From an uncultured Verrucomicrobia subdivision 3 bacterium (lineage in GTDB: Bacteria; Verrucomicrobiota; Verrucomicrobiae; Limisphaerales; CAMLLE01): DNA of 5,620 bases. Position 1 is the stretch's first letter. Every line of letters begins with the position of its first letter. Shown piece by piece: positions 1 through 5,620 of the stretch. The DNA is taken from contig CAMLLE010000240.1 in NCBI GenBank assembly GCA_946480555.1, positions 1 to 5,620 of the forward strand, written 5' to 3'. The notes under the pieces were generated by a model, which had not been told where the DNA came from, did no database searches, and was given only the letters and a program-made list of their open reading frames with translations. Made by a program: the position numbers and the translations under genes.

Positions 1-801
1 GCGGCGACGGCCAGTAACCGCCGCAGGCATGGAGGAAGTCGGTGGTCACAGACCGCCGCTGCGGGCTTTGAAGCACTTTCAGCTTTCACGCTGATCGAGT
101 TGCTGGTGGTGATCGCGATTATCGCAGTTCTGGCTGCGATGCTTTTGCCCGCGTTGTCGCAGGCGAAGTTCAAAGCCAAGGTGATCAACTGCACTTCGAA
201 CTACCGCCAGTGGGGCATCGTGACGAGCATGTATTCTGGCGACGATCGCCGCGGTTCACTGCCCTCGTTTACCATGCCGAACTCCGGCCGCAACGCCTGG
301 GACGTTTCCGTGGATATGGCTCCCGGACTGGAGCCTTACAGCCTCACGCCGGCGCTTTGGTTTTGCCCGGTTCGGCCAGCCGAGTTTGATGACGCCAATC
401 GCTGGTCGCAAACGACCTTGGGCCGTCCGATTACCAAGATCGCTGACCTGAACCGCTATCTAGCCTTTCGTTACACCGGCGCGTTTGCGGTGCTTTATCA
501 TGCGTGGTGGGTGCCGCGTCAGTCCGGTGGCGTGCTGTTTCCTGCGCCGGGTTCCAACGCGCGTCTGACGAATGGCTGGCCACGCCGGGTCACGGACGTG
601 TCAGCGGCGATCCAGCCCATCATTTCCGACTATTGTTTTGCCGCAGGTCAGCAGACCAACGTGGCCCGCGCCGGCGCGGGACATTCCAACGGCGGCAAAG
701 TTGTCTCAGTGAATGCGGCTTACGCTGACGGCCATGTGGAGACACATCCGCGCAGCCAGATTCAATGGCAGTATTATGGTGTGGACACCGCGTTCTACTG
801 A
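1..801 (+). CDS. Type II secretion/type IV pseudopilin-like protein (5' partial)
   Basis: The frame is open from base 1 to the TGA at 799-801 (266 codons in view). Codons 29-33 read FTLIE after an Ala, the prepilin peptidase site with Glu at mature position 5, followed by a hydrophobic helix to about codon 52 (ending MLLPAL). The next stretch ([10 protein letters not shown], then MYSGDD and LPSF) matches the conserved region after the helix in DUF1559-type pseudopilins of Verrucomicrobiota and Planctomycetes. Cys64 and Cys122 (WFCP) could pair. The C-terminus has the ADGHVETH element (D243-G244), resembling the family's H-x9-DG motif. No ATG, GTG or TTG occurs in frame before base 100, and TTG 100 lies inside the helix, so the true start is upstream of the window. 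The mature protein would have about 238 residues, sitting in the inner membrane or in a pilus-like fibre. Its partner and exact role are unknown. The call as a pseudopilin is firm; any link to glycan use rests on its neighbours only. Confidence 0.88.
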   Translation, partial: AATASNRRRHGGSRWSQTAAAGFEALSAFTLIELLVVIAIIAVLAAMLLPALSQAKFKAKVINCTSNYRQWGIVTSMYSGDDRRGSLPSFTMPNSGRNAWDVSVDMAPGLEPYSLTPALWFCPVRPAEFDDANRWSQTTLGRPITKIADLNRYLAFRYTGAFAVLYHAWWVPRQSGGVLFPAPGSNARLTNGWPRRVTDVSAAIQPIISDYCFAAGQQTNVARAGAGHSNGGKVVSVNAAYADGHVETHPRSQIQWQYYGVDTAFY

Positions 802-886
802 CTTCGAAACCACACATTTGGCAGGCTTTTCCAACTCCCATCGACCGAAAATATTTGTCGCAGCTGAACCAATCCCAGTCCCAATT
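802..886 (+). other. 85-bp intergenic gap, no clear promoter or terminator
   Basis: This spacer lies between the pseudopilin stop and the triple-CBM gene. It holds an isolated TTGGCA (818-823), but no TATAAT-like box at 16-18 bp. The AT-rich AAAATATTT at 848-856 is about 25 bp away. No stable hairpin with a T tract is visible and no AGGAGG-like site precedes ATG 887. Read-through from the pseudopilin gene is plausible. Confidence 0.5.
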
Positions 887-2158
887 ATGAAAACTTTGTC
901 GCGTCTCTCCGCGGTCTTCGCTTTGACTGCTGCTCTCGCCTGGCCGGCGTTGGCGGTGCAGGTCACGTTTCAGGTGAACATGGAAGTGCAAACGGAGCTT
1001 GGACTGTTCAGTCCAAACGACGACTTTGTGCTCGTATCCGGTTCCTTCAACGGCTGGAGCGAAACGGCCGGAATCCTGACCCAGTCGGCCACCAACGCCA
1101 GCGTGTATGAAGGCACATTCGATGTCGGCGCGGCAGGCACCTTTCCGAACTACAAGTTCATCAAGAGCCGCCTGGGAATTGGCCTGCAATGGGAGAACAA
1201 CGGCGTGGGCGAAGGCGGCGCGCAGAATCGCTGGTTTCAGGTGCCGGAAAGCGATTCCTTCCTGCCGGTCGTGTTTTTCAACAACATCACCAACGTGGCC
1301 GTGCATTACACGGAGGTCACATTCACGGTCGATATGTCGGTGCAGATCGCGCAAGGCTCCTTCGATCCGGAAGCCGGCTCGCTTGAAGTCGCTGGCGACG
1401 CGTTGAACGACTGGCAGATCGATCTCAATCCGCTTCCGCTCACCCGCAGCCAGTCGAATCCGAACCTTTGGAGCACGACCCTCAGCGTCACGAATCCAAT
1501 CGGCAGCCTGGTTTCGTTCAAATACGTGATGAACGATACCTGGGAAACCGGAGCGGACCGCACATTCGTGATGCCTGCGACGCCCACGAATCTTCCCGTC
1601 GTCTTCTTCAACAACATCACGAATACCGCGGTGCCGATTCCGCTCACGTTCAGTGTGAACCTCGGCGTGCAGATGGCGCATGGTATTTTCAATCCAGACC
1701 TGGGCGACATCGTGGAAGTGCGCGGCTCATTCCTTGTGGGCCCGGGCAGCACCTGGCTGGGAGGGTTTGTGCTCACAAACGATCCGGCCAATCCGCTGAT
1801 CTACAGCGGCACAATCATGGATACGAATTCAATCGGCGGCACGGTTCAATACCAGTTCGTGCTGAACAACGGCGTGACCTGGGAATCCACGGGCAATCGA
1901 AATGCGACGCTCACTTCCACCAACGCCGTGGCTTTCCCAGTGGCGTTTTTCAACAATGTTGCCGATCTTGGCAGCGTGACGATGACCTCGATTGCGAACG
2001 GTGAAACGACGTTGAACTGGACTTCCGGACCGCGCATTCGCCTGCAAAGTTCTCCCGACTTGGGCACGTGGAACAACGTGGCGGATACCGAAGGACAGAG
2101 CTCCGCCACGGTCAGCGTCACGCCGGATGCGCAATTCTTCCGGCTGGTCGGTCCGTGA
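887..2158 (+). CDS. Secreted protein with three tandem CBM20-like modules
   Basis: The product has 423 residues. The ATG at 887 is chosen because it begins a clean Sec signal peptide: K2 and R6, a hydrophobic core, and likely cleavage after A21-L22-A23. An in-frame ATG at 713 would bury this and overlap the pseudopilin gene. Three modules follow at about residues 26-134, 144-244 and 253-358. Each opens with (V/L)TFxVxxxVQ, has G-F/D-type strands, carries a late W-E pair followed by Arg (W102-E103/R115, W219-E220/R225, W332-E333/R338), and closes with PV(V/A)FFNN(I/V). GSFNGW at 52-57 and WESTGNR at 332-338 resemble CBM20 starch-binding domains. Residues 369-423 form a small C-terminal module ending FFRLVGP, similar to the end of the GH53 neighbour. 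No catalytic domain is seen. It probably binds glycan outside the cytoplasm. The ligand is not readable from sequence: the fold suggests alpha-glucan, the neighbours suggest galactan. Confidence 0.85.
   Translation: MKTLSRLSAVFALTAALAWPALAVQVTFQVNMEVQTELGLFSPNDDFVLVSGSFNGWSETAGILTQSATNASVYEGTFDVGAAGTFPNYKFIKSRLGIGLQWENNGVGEGGAQNRWFQVPESDSFLPVVFFNNITNVAVHYTEVTFTVDMSVQIAQGSFDPEAGSLEVAGDALNDWQIDLNPLPLTRSQSNPNLWSTTLSVTNPIGSLVSFKYVMNDTWETGADRTFVMPATPTNLPVVFFNNITNTAVPIPLTFSVNLGVQMAHGIFNPDLGDIVEVRGSFLVGPGSTWLGGFVLTNDPANPLIYSGTIMDTNSIGGTVQYQFVLNNGVTWESTGNRNATLTSTNAVAFPVAFFNNVADLGSVTMTSIANGETTLNWTSGPRIRLQSSPDLGTWNNVADTEGQSSATVSVTPDAQFFRLVGP
962..1960 (+). repeat. Three tandem CBM20-like coding repeats (about 330-342 bp period)
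   Basis: The repeat units are at about 962-1288, 1316-1618 and 1643-1960. Protein similarity is clear at both ends of each unit. At DNA level the end of units 1 and 2 is nearly identical: 1265-1293 and 1595-1623 match at 25 of 29 positions and share the exact 14-mer TTCAACAACATCAC. Unit 3 keeps only TTCAACAA at 1949-1956. Spacing between these anchors is 330 and 342 bp. This fits old tandem duplication, with units 1 and 2 closer at the linker. Confidence 0.75.
1991..2155 (+). other. C-terminal FFRL-type module of the triple-CBM protein
   Basis: Residues 369-423 carry the series L376-N377-W378, L386-Q387-S388-S389, P390-D391-L392, W395, V398 and F417-F418-R419-L420 at the extreme C-terminus. 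The GH53 protein next door shows the same order of landmarks. Comparable endings are frequent on secreted proteins of Pedosphaera-like Verrucomicrobiota as I recall them. The function is unknown; it may be a small beta-sandwich or a sorting or attachment tag. Confidence 0.6.
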
Positions 2159-2223
2159 TGTGATCGTGCGAGAACTCGTGAAGTGCATTCTCAGCAGGCC
2201 GCAACGGATTTAATTTGCCCGTC
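2159..2223 (+). other. 65-bp intergenic gap, no terminator seen
   Basis: This spacer separates the triple-CBM gene from the GH53 gene. It has no hairpin followed by a T run. The only Shine-Dalgarno-like bases are a weak CGGA at 2205-2208, about 15 bp before ATG 2224. No promoter boxes stand out, which fits co-transcription with the gene before it. Confidence 0.45.
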
Positions 2224-3519
2224 ATGCTTCATCTGGAAAAACAAATCCGCCGGTGCATTGCGGCATTCTTCTGCGCATGGCTGTTCGGCAGCAGCGCTTC
2301 GGCCGAATTCCTCGCCGGGGCTGACATGTCGCATCTCGCGTTCTTCGAAAGCCGCGGCGTGGTGTACCGCGAAAACGGTCAGCCGCGCGATGCTTTGGAG
2401 TTGCTGCGCGAGCGCGGCTTGAATTGCGTCCGGCTCCGCCTCTTCACCAGCAGCGCGACGCAGGCGCAAGCGAATCCCTACAATGCCATCAACAACCTCG
2501 AGTACACGCTGCCGCTCGCCCTTCGCGTCAGGAACGCCGGCCTGAAATTCCTGCTCGATTTCCACTACTCGGACACCTGGGCCGATCCCGAGCATCAGTC
2601 GAAACCCGCCGCCTGGAGTGCGCTGAGCTTCTCCGAGCTCATTGCCCAAATGCGCACCTACAACAGCAACACGATCGCGGCTTTCAAGACGGCTGGCGCG
2701 ATGCCGGAATACGTTCAGGTGGGAAATGAAATTCCCGGAGGCATGCTCTGGCCGGATGGTGCGAACACCAACGCTTCGCAATGGAACAAGCTCGCGCAGC
2801 TCATGTCTGCCGCGGTTCAGGGGATTCAAGATGCCGCCGGCACAAACATGCCGAAGATCATCGTCCACATTGATCGCGGTGCGAATTGGGAAACGACCAA
2901 ATGGTTTTTCGACAATCTCACGCAACGCGGCGTGCCGTTCGACATCATCGGCCAAAGCTATTACGCCTGGTGGCACGGAACCTTGGAACAGGTGGAACAT
3001 TGCCTGACCAACACCGTGAAGCGTTTCAACAAGCCGGTGCTGATCGCCGAGACGGCGTTTCCCTGGGCCAACTCCACGAACATCGTCGGCATACCCGCGG
3101 GCACCAACGGGCAGGTGGATTACGTCGCCGCATTGGCGCAGGTGCTGAAGAAAATTCCCGCCGAGAAGGCCGCGGGCGTTTTCTGGTGGGGTGCTGAATA
3201 CCAGCAGGTCAACGGCGTTCCAACTGCGGGCTTCCAATACCGCTCGTTCTTCCGGACCGGTGGCGAGATTCTTCCTGTAGCCGCTGCCTTAGGCCAGCTC
3301 GCGGCGCCGGCCGCGTTGCGCGCCAGTATTGAAGGAAGCGACATGAAACTGAACTGGCCGCTCGGAGCCGCGTGGATGAATCTCCGGTCGTCAGACTCGC
3401 CCAATCTCGCGGACAGCTGGACGCCCGTCACGAATCCCGTCCAAAGCACGGGGGGATTCTTCAGCACCACCGTGCCGCTGGGAAGTGGCGCCCGTTTTTT
3501 TCGATTGGAATCCAACTGA
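2224..3519 (+). CDS. GH53 endo-beta-1,4-galactanase (arabinogalactan endo-galactosidase), secreted
   Basis: The product has 431 residues and would cleave beta-1,4-galactan internally, giving galacto-oligosaccharides. ATG 2224 is preferred over the in-frame TTG at 2215 because it begins a normal signal peptide with likely cleavage after A25-S26-A27. The GH53 barrel spans about 28-358, a usual size. Its landmarks are G32-A-D-M-S-H, N67-C-V-R-L-R72, LLDFHYSDTWADP around D112-W119, VGNEIPGGMLWP with E169 as acid/base, IIGQSYYAWW, and IAETAFPW with E276 as nucleophile. All expected catalytic parts are intact. Residues 365-431 form an added C-terminal module (L376-N377-W378, R388-S389-S390, W399, F425-F426-R427-L428) like the one on the preceding gene. 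The stop lies one base before the GH2 start, and that neighbour would act on its products. A terminator-like hairpin lies within the last codons. Family and activity are confident; exact substrate preference (pectic galactan or type I arabinogalactan) is inferred. Confidence 0.95.
   Translation: MLHLEKQIRRCIAAFFCAWLFGSSASAEFLAGADMSHLAFFESRGVVYRENGQPRDALELLRERGLNCVRLRLFTSSATQAQANPYNAINNLEYTLPLALRVRNAGLKFLLDFHYSDTWADPEHQSKPAAWSALSFSELIAQMRTYNSNTIAAFKTAGAMPEYVQVGNEIPGGMLWPDGANTNASQWNKLAQLMSAAVQGIQDAAGTNMPKIIVHIDRGANWETTKWFFDNLTQRGVPFDIIGQSYYAWWHGTLEQVEHCLTNTVKRFNKPVLIAETAFPWANSTNIVGIPAGTNGQVDYVAALAQVLKKIPAEKAAGVFWWGAEYQQVNGVPTAGFQYRSFFRTGGEILPVAAALGQLAAPAALRASIEGSDMKLNWPLGAAWMNLRSSDSPNLADSWTPVTNPVQSTGGFFSTTVPLGSGARFFRLESN
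3316..3516 (+). other. C-terminal FFRL-type module of the GH53 protein
   Basis: Residues 365-431 lie after the GH53 barrel. They follow the pattern K-L-N-W, L-R-S-S, P-N-L, W-x-P-V, then A-R-F-F-R-L three residues before the stop. The landmark order matches residues 369-423 of the triple-CBM protein although the proteins are otherwise unrelated. This suggests a portable accessory or localisation module. Confidence 0.6.
3472..3501 (+). terminator. Terminator-like hairpin plus T7 inside the GH53 3' end (candidate attenuator)
   Basis: Bases 3472-3479 (GTGCCGCT) pair with 3484-3491 (AGTGGCGC) over eight positions, two of them G-U wobbles. The loop is GGGA, a GNRA tetraloop. Three bases later comes a run of seven T (3495-3501). 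This is the form of a Rho-independent terminator, but it sits within codons of GH53, 16 to 45 bases before the end of its stop codon and upstream of the GH2 start. It could reduce GH2 transcription when translation of GH53 fails. It may be chance, since Phe-Phe encoded as TTT TTT creates the T run. Confidence 0.35.
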
Positions 3520-3520
3520 C

Positions 3521-5620
3521 ATGAATCTGCGATTGCGATGGGCCGGGGCGTTGCTTCTGGCGTGGGCAGCTTCGACTCCGGTGTTCGCCGATCGCGAAAC
3601 GATCGATTTCAATTCCGGCTGGCGATTCATCCGTGAAGATGTTTCCGGCGCCAGCGCGAGCAGCTTCGCCGACGCCGGCTGGGAGCCGGTGACGCTTCCG
3701 CATTCGGCGCGGATCGAAGCACTGGTTGCCGGCAAGAACGCGCCGCAATGGCAGGGGATTTGTTGGTATCGCAAAACGTTCGAACTTCCCGCCGCCGGCA
3801 CGAATCGCCAGGCGATCTTGCGATTTGAAGGGGCAATGAATGTGGCTGAAGTGTGGGTGAACGGCTTGTCCGCCGGGAAGTTCATGGGAGGTTATCTGCC
3901 GTATGTGATGGATGTCTCCCATCTGGTACGCGCCGGGACGTCCAATGTGGTGGCAGTTCGTTTGGACAACCGCGACAATCCCATCACCGGTCCCAAGCCG
4001 CTTGCCGAACTGGACTTTAATCTCTACGGCGGCATTTATCGCGGCGCGAGCCTGGTGCTGCGCGAACGGTTGCACGTCACCGATGCGTTGCTCGCCGGCA
4101 AAGTCGCGAGCGGCGGTGTGTTTGTGACTTTCCCGAAAGTTGCGAAGGACGAGGCGCGTGTTCGCGTTCAGACACACGTTTGCAACGCGCATTCTGTTTC
4201 GCGACAGTTCAGAATTCGCACCACGCTGCTGCAACCCGATGGAACGACGGTCATCCCGCCAACGGAAACGCTCGAGACATTCGCCCCAAACATGGACCGC
4301 GAAGTCGTGCATGAACTTGTGGTTCCGAATCCCCAGCTCTGGTCGCCAGCGCACCCGAACTTGTACATAGTCCGGACGGAGTTGATCGCGGAAGGCGCCA
4401 TTGTGGATTCCGAAGTCAACCGCGTCGGCATCCGGCAGCTGGATATCACCGCCGATGGATTGCGGATCAATGGCGAAAGGCAATTCCTCCGCGGCGTGAA
4501 CCGGCATCAGGAGTATCCTTACATCGGCAACGCGCTTTCGGACGCGACTCAGTATCGTGACGCACGCAAGATCAAGGAGGCCGGTTTCGATTACGTCCGT
4601 CTGTCGCATTATCCGCAATCGCCCGCGTTTCTGGACGCCTGCGACGAGCTGGGCCTCGCCGTGATGAACTGCCTGATGGGGTGGCAGTTCTTCAACTCCG
4701 ATCCAGCGTTTGCTGAGTTGAAGCTCCGCGAATGCCGCGAAATGGTGCGGCGCGATCGCAATCATCCGTCCGTGATCCTTTGGGAATCCTGCCTGAACGA
4801 AAGCGACATGCCGAAGGCATTCATTGCGCAGGCGCACGCGGTTTCGCACGAGGAATATCCGGGCGATCAGTTTTTCACCTGCGGCTGGACGAAAGGTTTC
4901 GATGTCTTCATCCAGGCCCGCCAGCATGGCGGTTGCGCGACGGTGGGAAATATCCCCTGCGTTGTCAGCGAATATGGCGATTGGGAATACTTCGCGCAGA
5001 ACGCCGGCCTGGAGCAGCACAAGTGGAAGGATTTGCAACCGGTGGCGCGCAACAGCCGCCAGTTCCGGCGCGACGGTGAAGTTCGATTGCTGCAGCAGGC
5101 GCTGAATTTTCAGGAAGCGCACAATGACAATCTGAAGACGCGCGCCTTCGCGGACGGGCTTTGGGTCATGTTCGACTACAACCGCGGTTACGCTGAGAAC
5201 ATCGAAGGCTCGGGCGTGATGGACATCTTCCGAGTGCCCAAGTTCAGCTACTGGTTCTATCGCAGCCAGCGCGCACCCGATGAGATTGTGGCAGGCGCGG
5301 TGGTGGGGCCGGTGGTTCACATTGCGAGCTGGTGGACGCCGGATTCGCCTGCAGACGTCCGTGTGTTCAGCAACTGCGAGGAGGTGGCGCTTTACTTGAA
5401 CGGCGCTCTGGTTGGACGACGTCGCGCGGATACGAATCAATTCTCCACACATCTCAAGCAGCCGCCGTTTACTTTTGCGTTGAAGCAATTCCAGCCCGGA
5501 AGCCTCCGTGCGATCGGTTTCATCAATGGGAAGAAAGCTGCGCAACACGAGCTGTGCACACCGGGGTCGATCAGCGAACTGAGATTGCGCTTCGATCTTT
5601 CAGGCCAACCCTTCGCTGCC
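3521..5620 (+). CDS. GH2 family glycosidase, probable secreted beta-galactosidase (3' partial)
   Basis: The reading frame is open for 700 codons to the window edge, with no stop seen. ATG 3521 starts a signal peptide (basic start, Leu/Ala core, likely cleavage after V21-F22-A23). The GH2 layout follows: a sugar-binding jelly roll at about 25-180 with the YGGIYR element at 169-174, an Ig-like sandwich to about 300, the catalytic barrel at about 305-590, and C-terminal beta domains from about 600, including VRVFSNCEEVALYLNG, typical of the domain after the barrel. The signature RGVNRHQEYP lies at 324-333. The acid/base is E427 in LWESCLNES and the nucleophile is E484 in VVSEYGDW. It would remove terminal beta-galactose from oligosaccharides made by GH53. 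The start is one base after the GH53 stop, so translational coupling is likely. Beta-galactosidase is inferred from context: GH2 also includes beta-mannosidases, beta-glucuronidases and alpha-L-arabinosidases. Seven Cys lie between residues 374 and 480. Confidence 0.92.
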   Translation, partial: MNLRLRWAGALLLAWAASTPVFADRETIDFNSGWRFIREDVSGASASSFADAGWEPVTLPHSARIEALVAGKNAPQWQGICWYRKTFELPAAGTNRQAILRFEGAMNVAEVWVNGLSAGKFMGGYLPYVMDVSHLVRAGTSNVVAVRLDNRDNPITGPKPLAELDFNLYGGIYRGASLVLRERLHVTDALLAGKVASGGVFVTFPKVAKDEARVRVQTHVCNAHSVSRQFRIRTTLLQPDGTTVIPPTETLETFAPNMDREVVHELVVPNPQLWSPAHPNLYIVRTELIAEGAIVDSEVNRVGIRQLDITADGLRINGERQFLRGVNRHQEYPYIGNALSDATQYRDARKIKEAGFDYVRLSHYPQSPAFLDACDELGLAVMNCLMGWQFFNSDPAFAELKLRECREMVRRDRNHPSVILWESCLNESDMPKAFIAQAHAVSHEEYPGDQFFTCGWTKGFDVFIQARQHGGCATVGNIPCVVSEYGDWEYFAQNAGLEQHKWKDLQPVARNSRQFRRDGEVRLLQQALNFQEAHNDNLKTRAFADGLWVMFDYNRGYAENIEGSGVMDIFRVPKFSYWFYRSQRAPDEIVAGAVVGPVVHIASWWTPDSPADVRVFSNCEEVALYLNGALVGRRRADTNQFSTHLKQPPFTFALKQFQPGSLRAIGFINGKKAAQHELCTPGSISELRLRFDLSGQPFAA

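Noticed and set aside
29..94. ATG at 29 as a possible pseudopilin start
   Set aside because: It is in a different frame from the prepilin helix and hits TGA at 92-94 after 21 codons.
818..856. Possible promoter with TTGGCA at 818 before the CBM gene
   Set aside because: No -10-like hexamer lies at 16-18 bp; the AT-rich patch is about 25 bp away.
713..886. Upstream in-frame ATG 713 as the start of the triple-CBM gene
   Set aside because: It would overlap the pseudopilin gene in another frame and bury the clear signal peptide that begins at ATG 887.
620..1681. Minus-strand open frame of 353 codons spanning the pseudopilin and CBM genes
   Set aside because: It crosses two well-supported + strand genes and their spacer, and the product is Arg/His-rich with no domain.
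2122..2144. GCCGG/CCGGC inverted repeat at the end of the triple-CBM gene as a terminator
   Set aside because: The stem is only five pairs with a 13-base loop and no T tract follows.
2191..3237. Minus-strand open frame of 348 codons opposite GH53
   Set aside because: It is a shadow of the GH53 gene; the product shows no family motif and no convincing start context.
3461..5548. Very long minus-strand open frame (695 codons) opposite the GH2 gene
   Set aside because: The + strand encodes a GH2 enzyme with signal peptide, signatures and both catalytic residues over the same bases. The minus frame gives an Arg/His-rich product without recognisable domains, a normal shadow of GC-rich codon use.
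1..5620. RNA genes, CRISPR arrays, insertion sequences or attachment sites
   Set aside because: No tRNA- or rRNA-like segment, no short direct repeats with spacers, and no transposase or terminal inverted repeats were seen; the coding genes fill the window.

Overview
The window reads as a same-strand secreted-protein cluster from a GC-rich, Gram-negative bacterium of the Verrucomicrobiota type, possibly near Pedosphaera/Limisphaerales. Three things suggest this. The pseudopilin has the lineage-typical [14 protein letters not shown] start and an [14 protein letters not shown] helix end. Two different proteins end in a short C-terminal module finishing with FFRL. None of the three visible start codons has a strong Shine-Dalgarno sequence. 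The lineage call is an inference from sequence style, not from a marker gene.

Layout, all on the + strand. (1) 1-801: a pseudopilin-like protein with a type IV prepilin signal; its start lies before base 1. (2) 887-2158: a secreted, non-catalytic protein with three tandem CBM20-like (starch-binding-fold) modules and the FFRL-type C-terminal module. (3) 2224-3519: a secreted GH53 endo-beta-1,4-galactanase with both catalytic glutamates, ending in the same kind of C-terminal module. (4) 3521-5620: a secreted GH2 enzyme, most likely a beta-galactosidase, with both catalytic glutamates; it runs off the right edge after 700 codons. The gaps are 85, 65 and 1 bp, so nothing over 300 bases lacks a gene, and the layout fits one operon.

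The inferred joint role is breakdown of beta-1,4-galactan, as in pectic rhamnogalacturonan I side chains or type I arabinogalactan. GH53 would cut the polymer into galacto-oligosaccharides and GH2 would release galactose. The triple-module protein would bind glycan, and the pseudopilin may belong to a surface or secretion structure used with these enzymes. No SusC/SusD pair, transporter or regulator lies in the window.

The most noteworthy signals are the pseudopilin and triple-CBM pairing with a galactanase, the C-terminal module shared by neighbouring but unrelated proteins, and a terminator-like GNRA hairpin followed by seven T inside the last codons of the GH53 gene, just before the tightly coupled GH2 gene.
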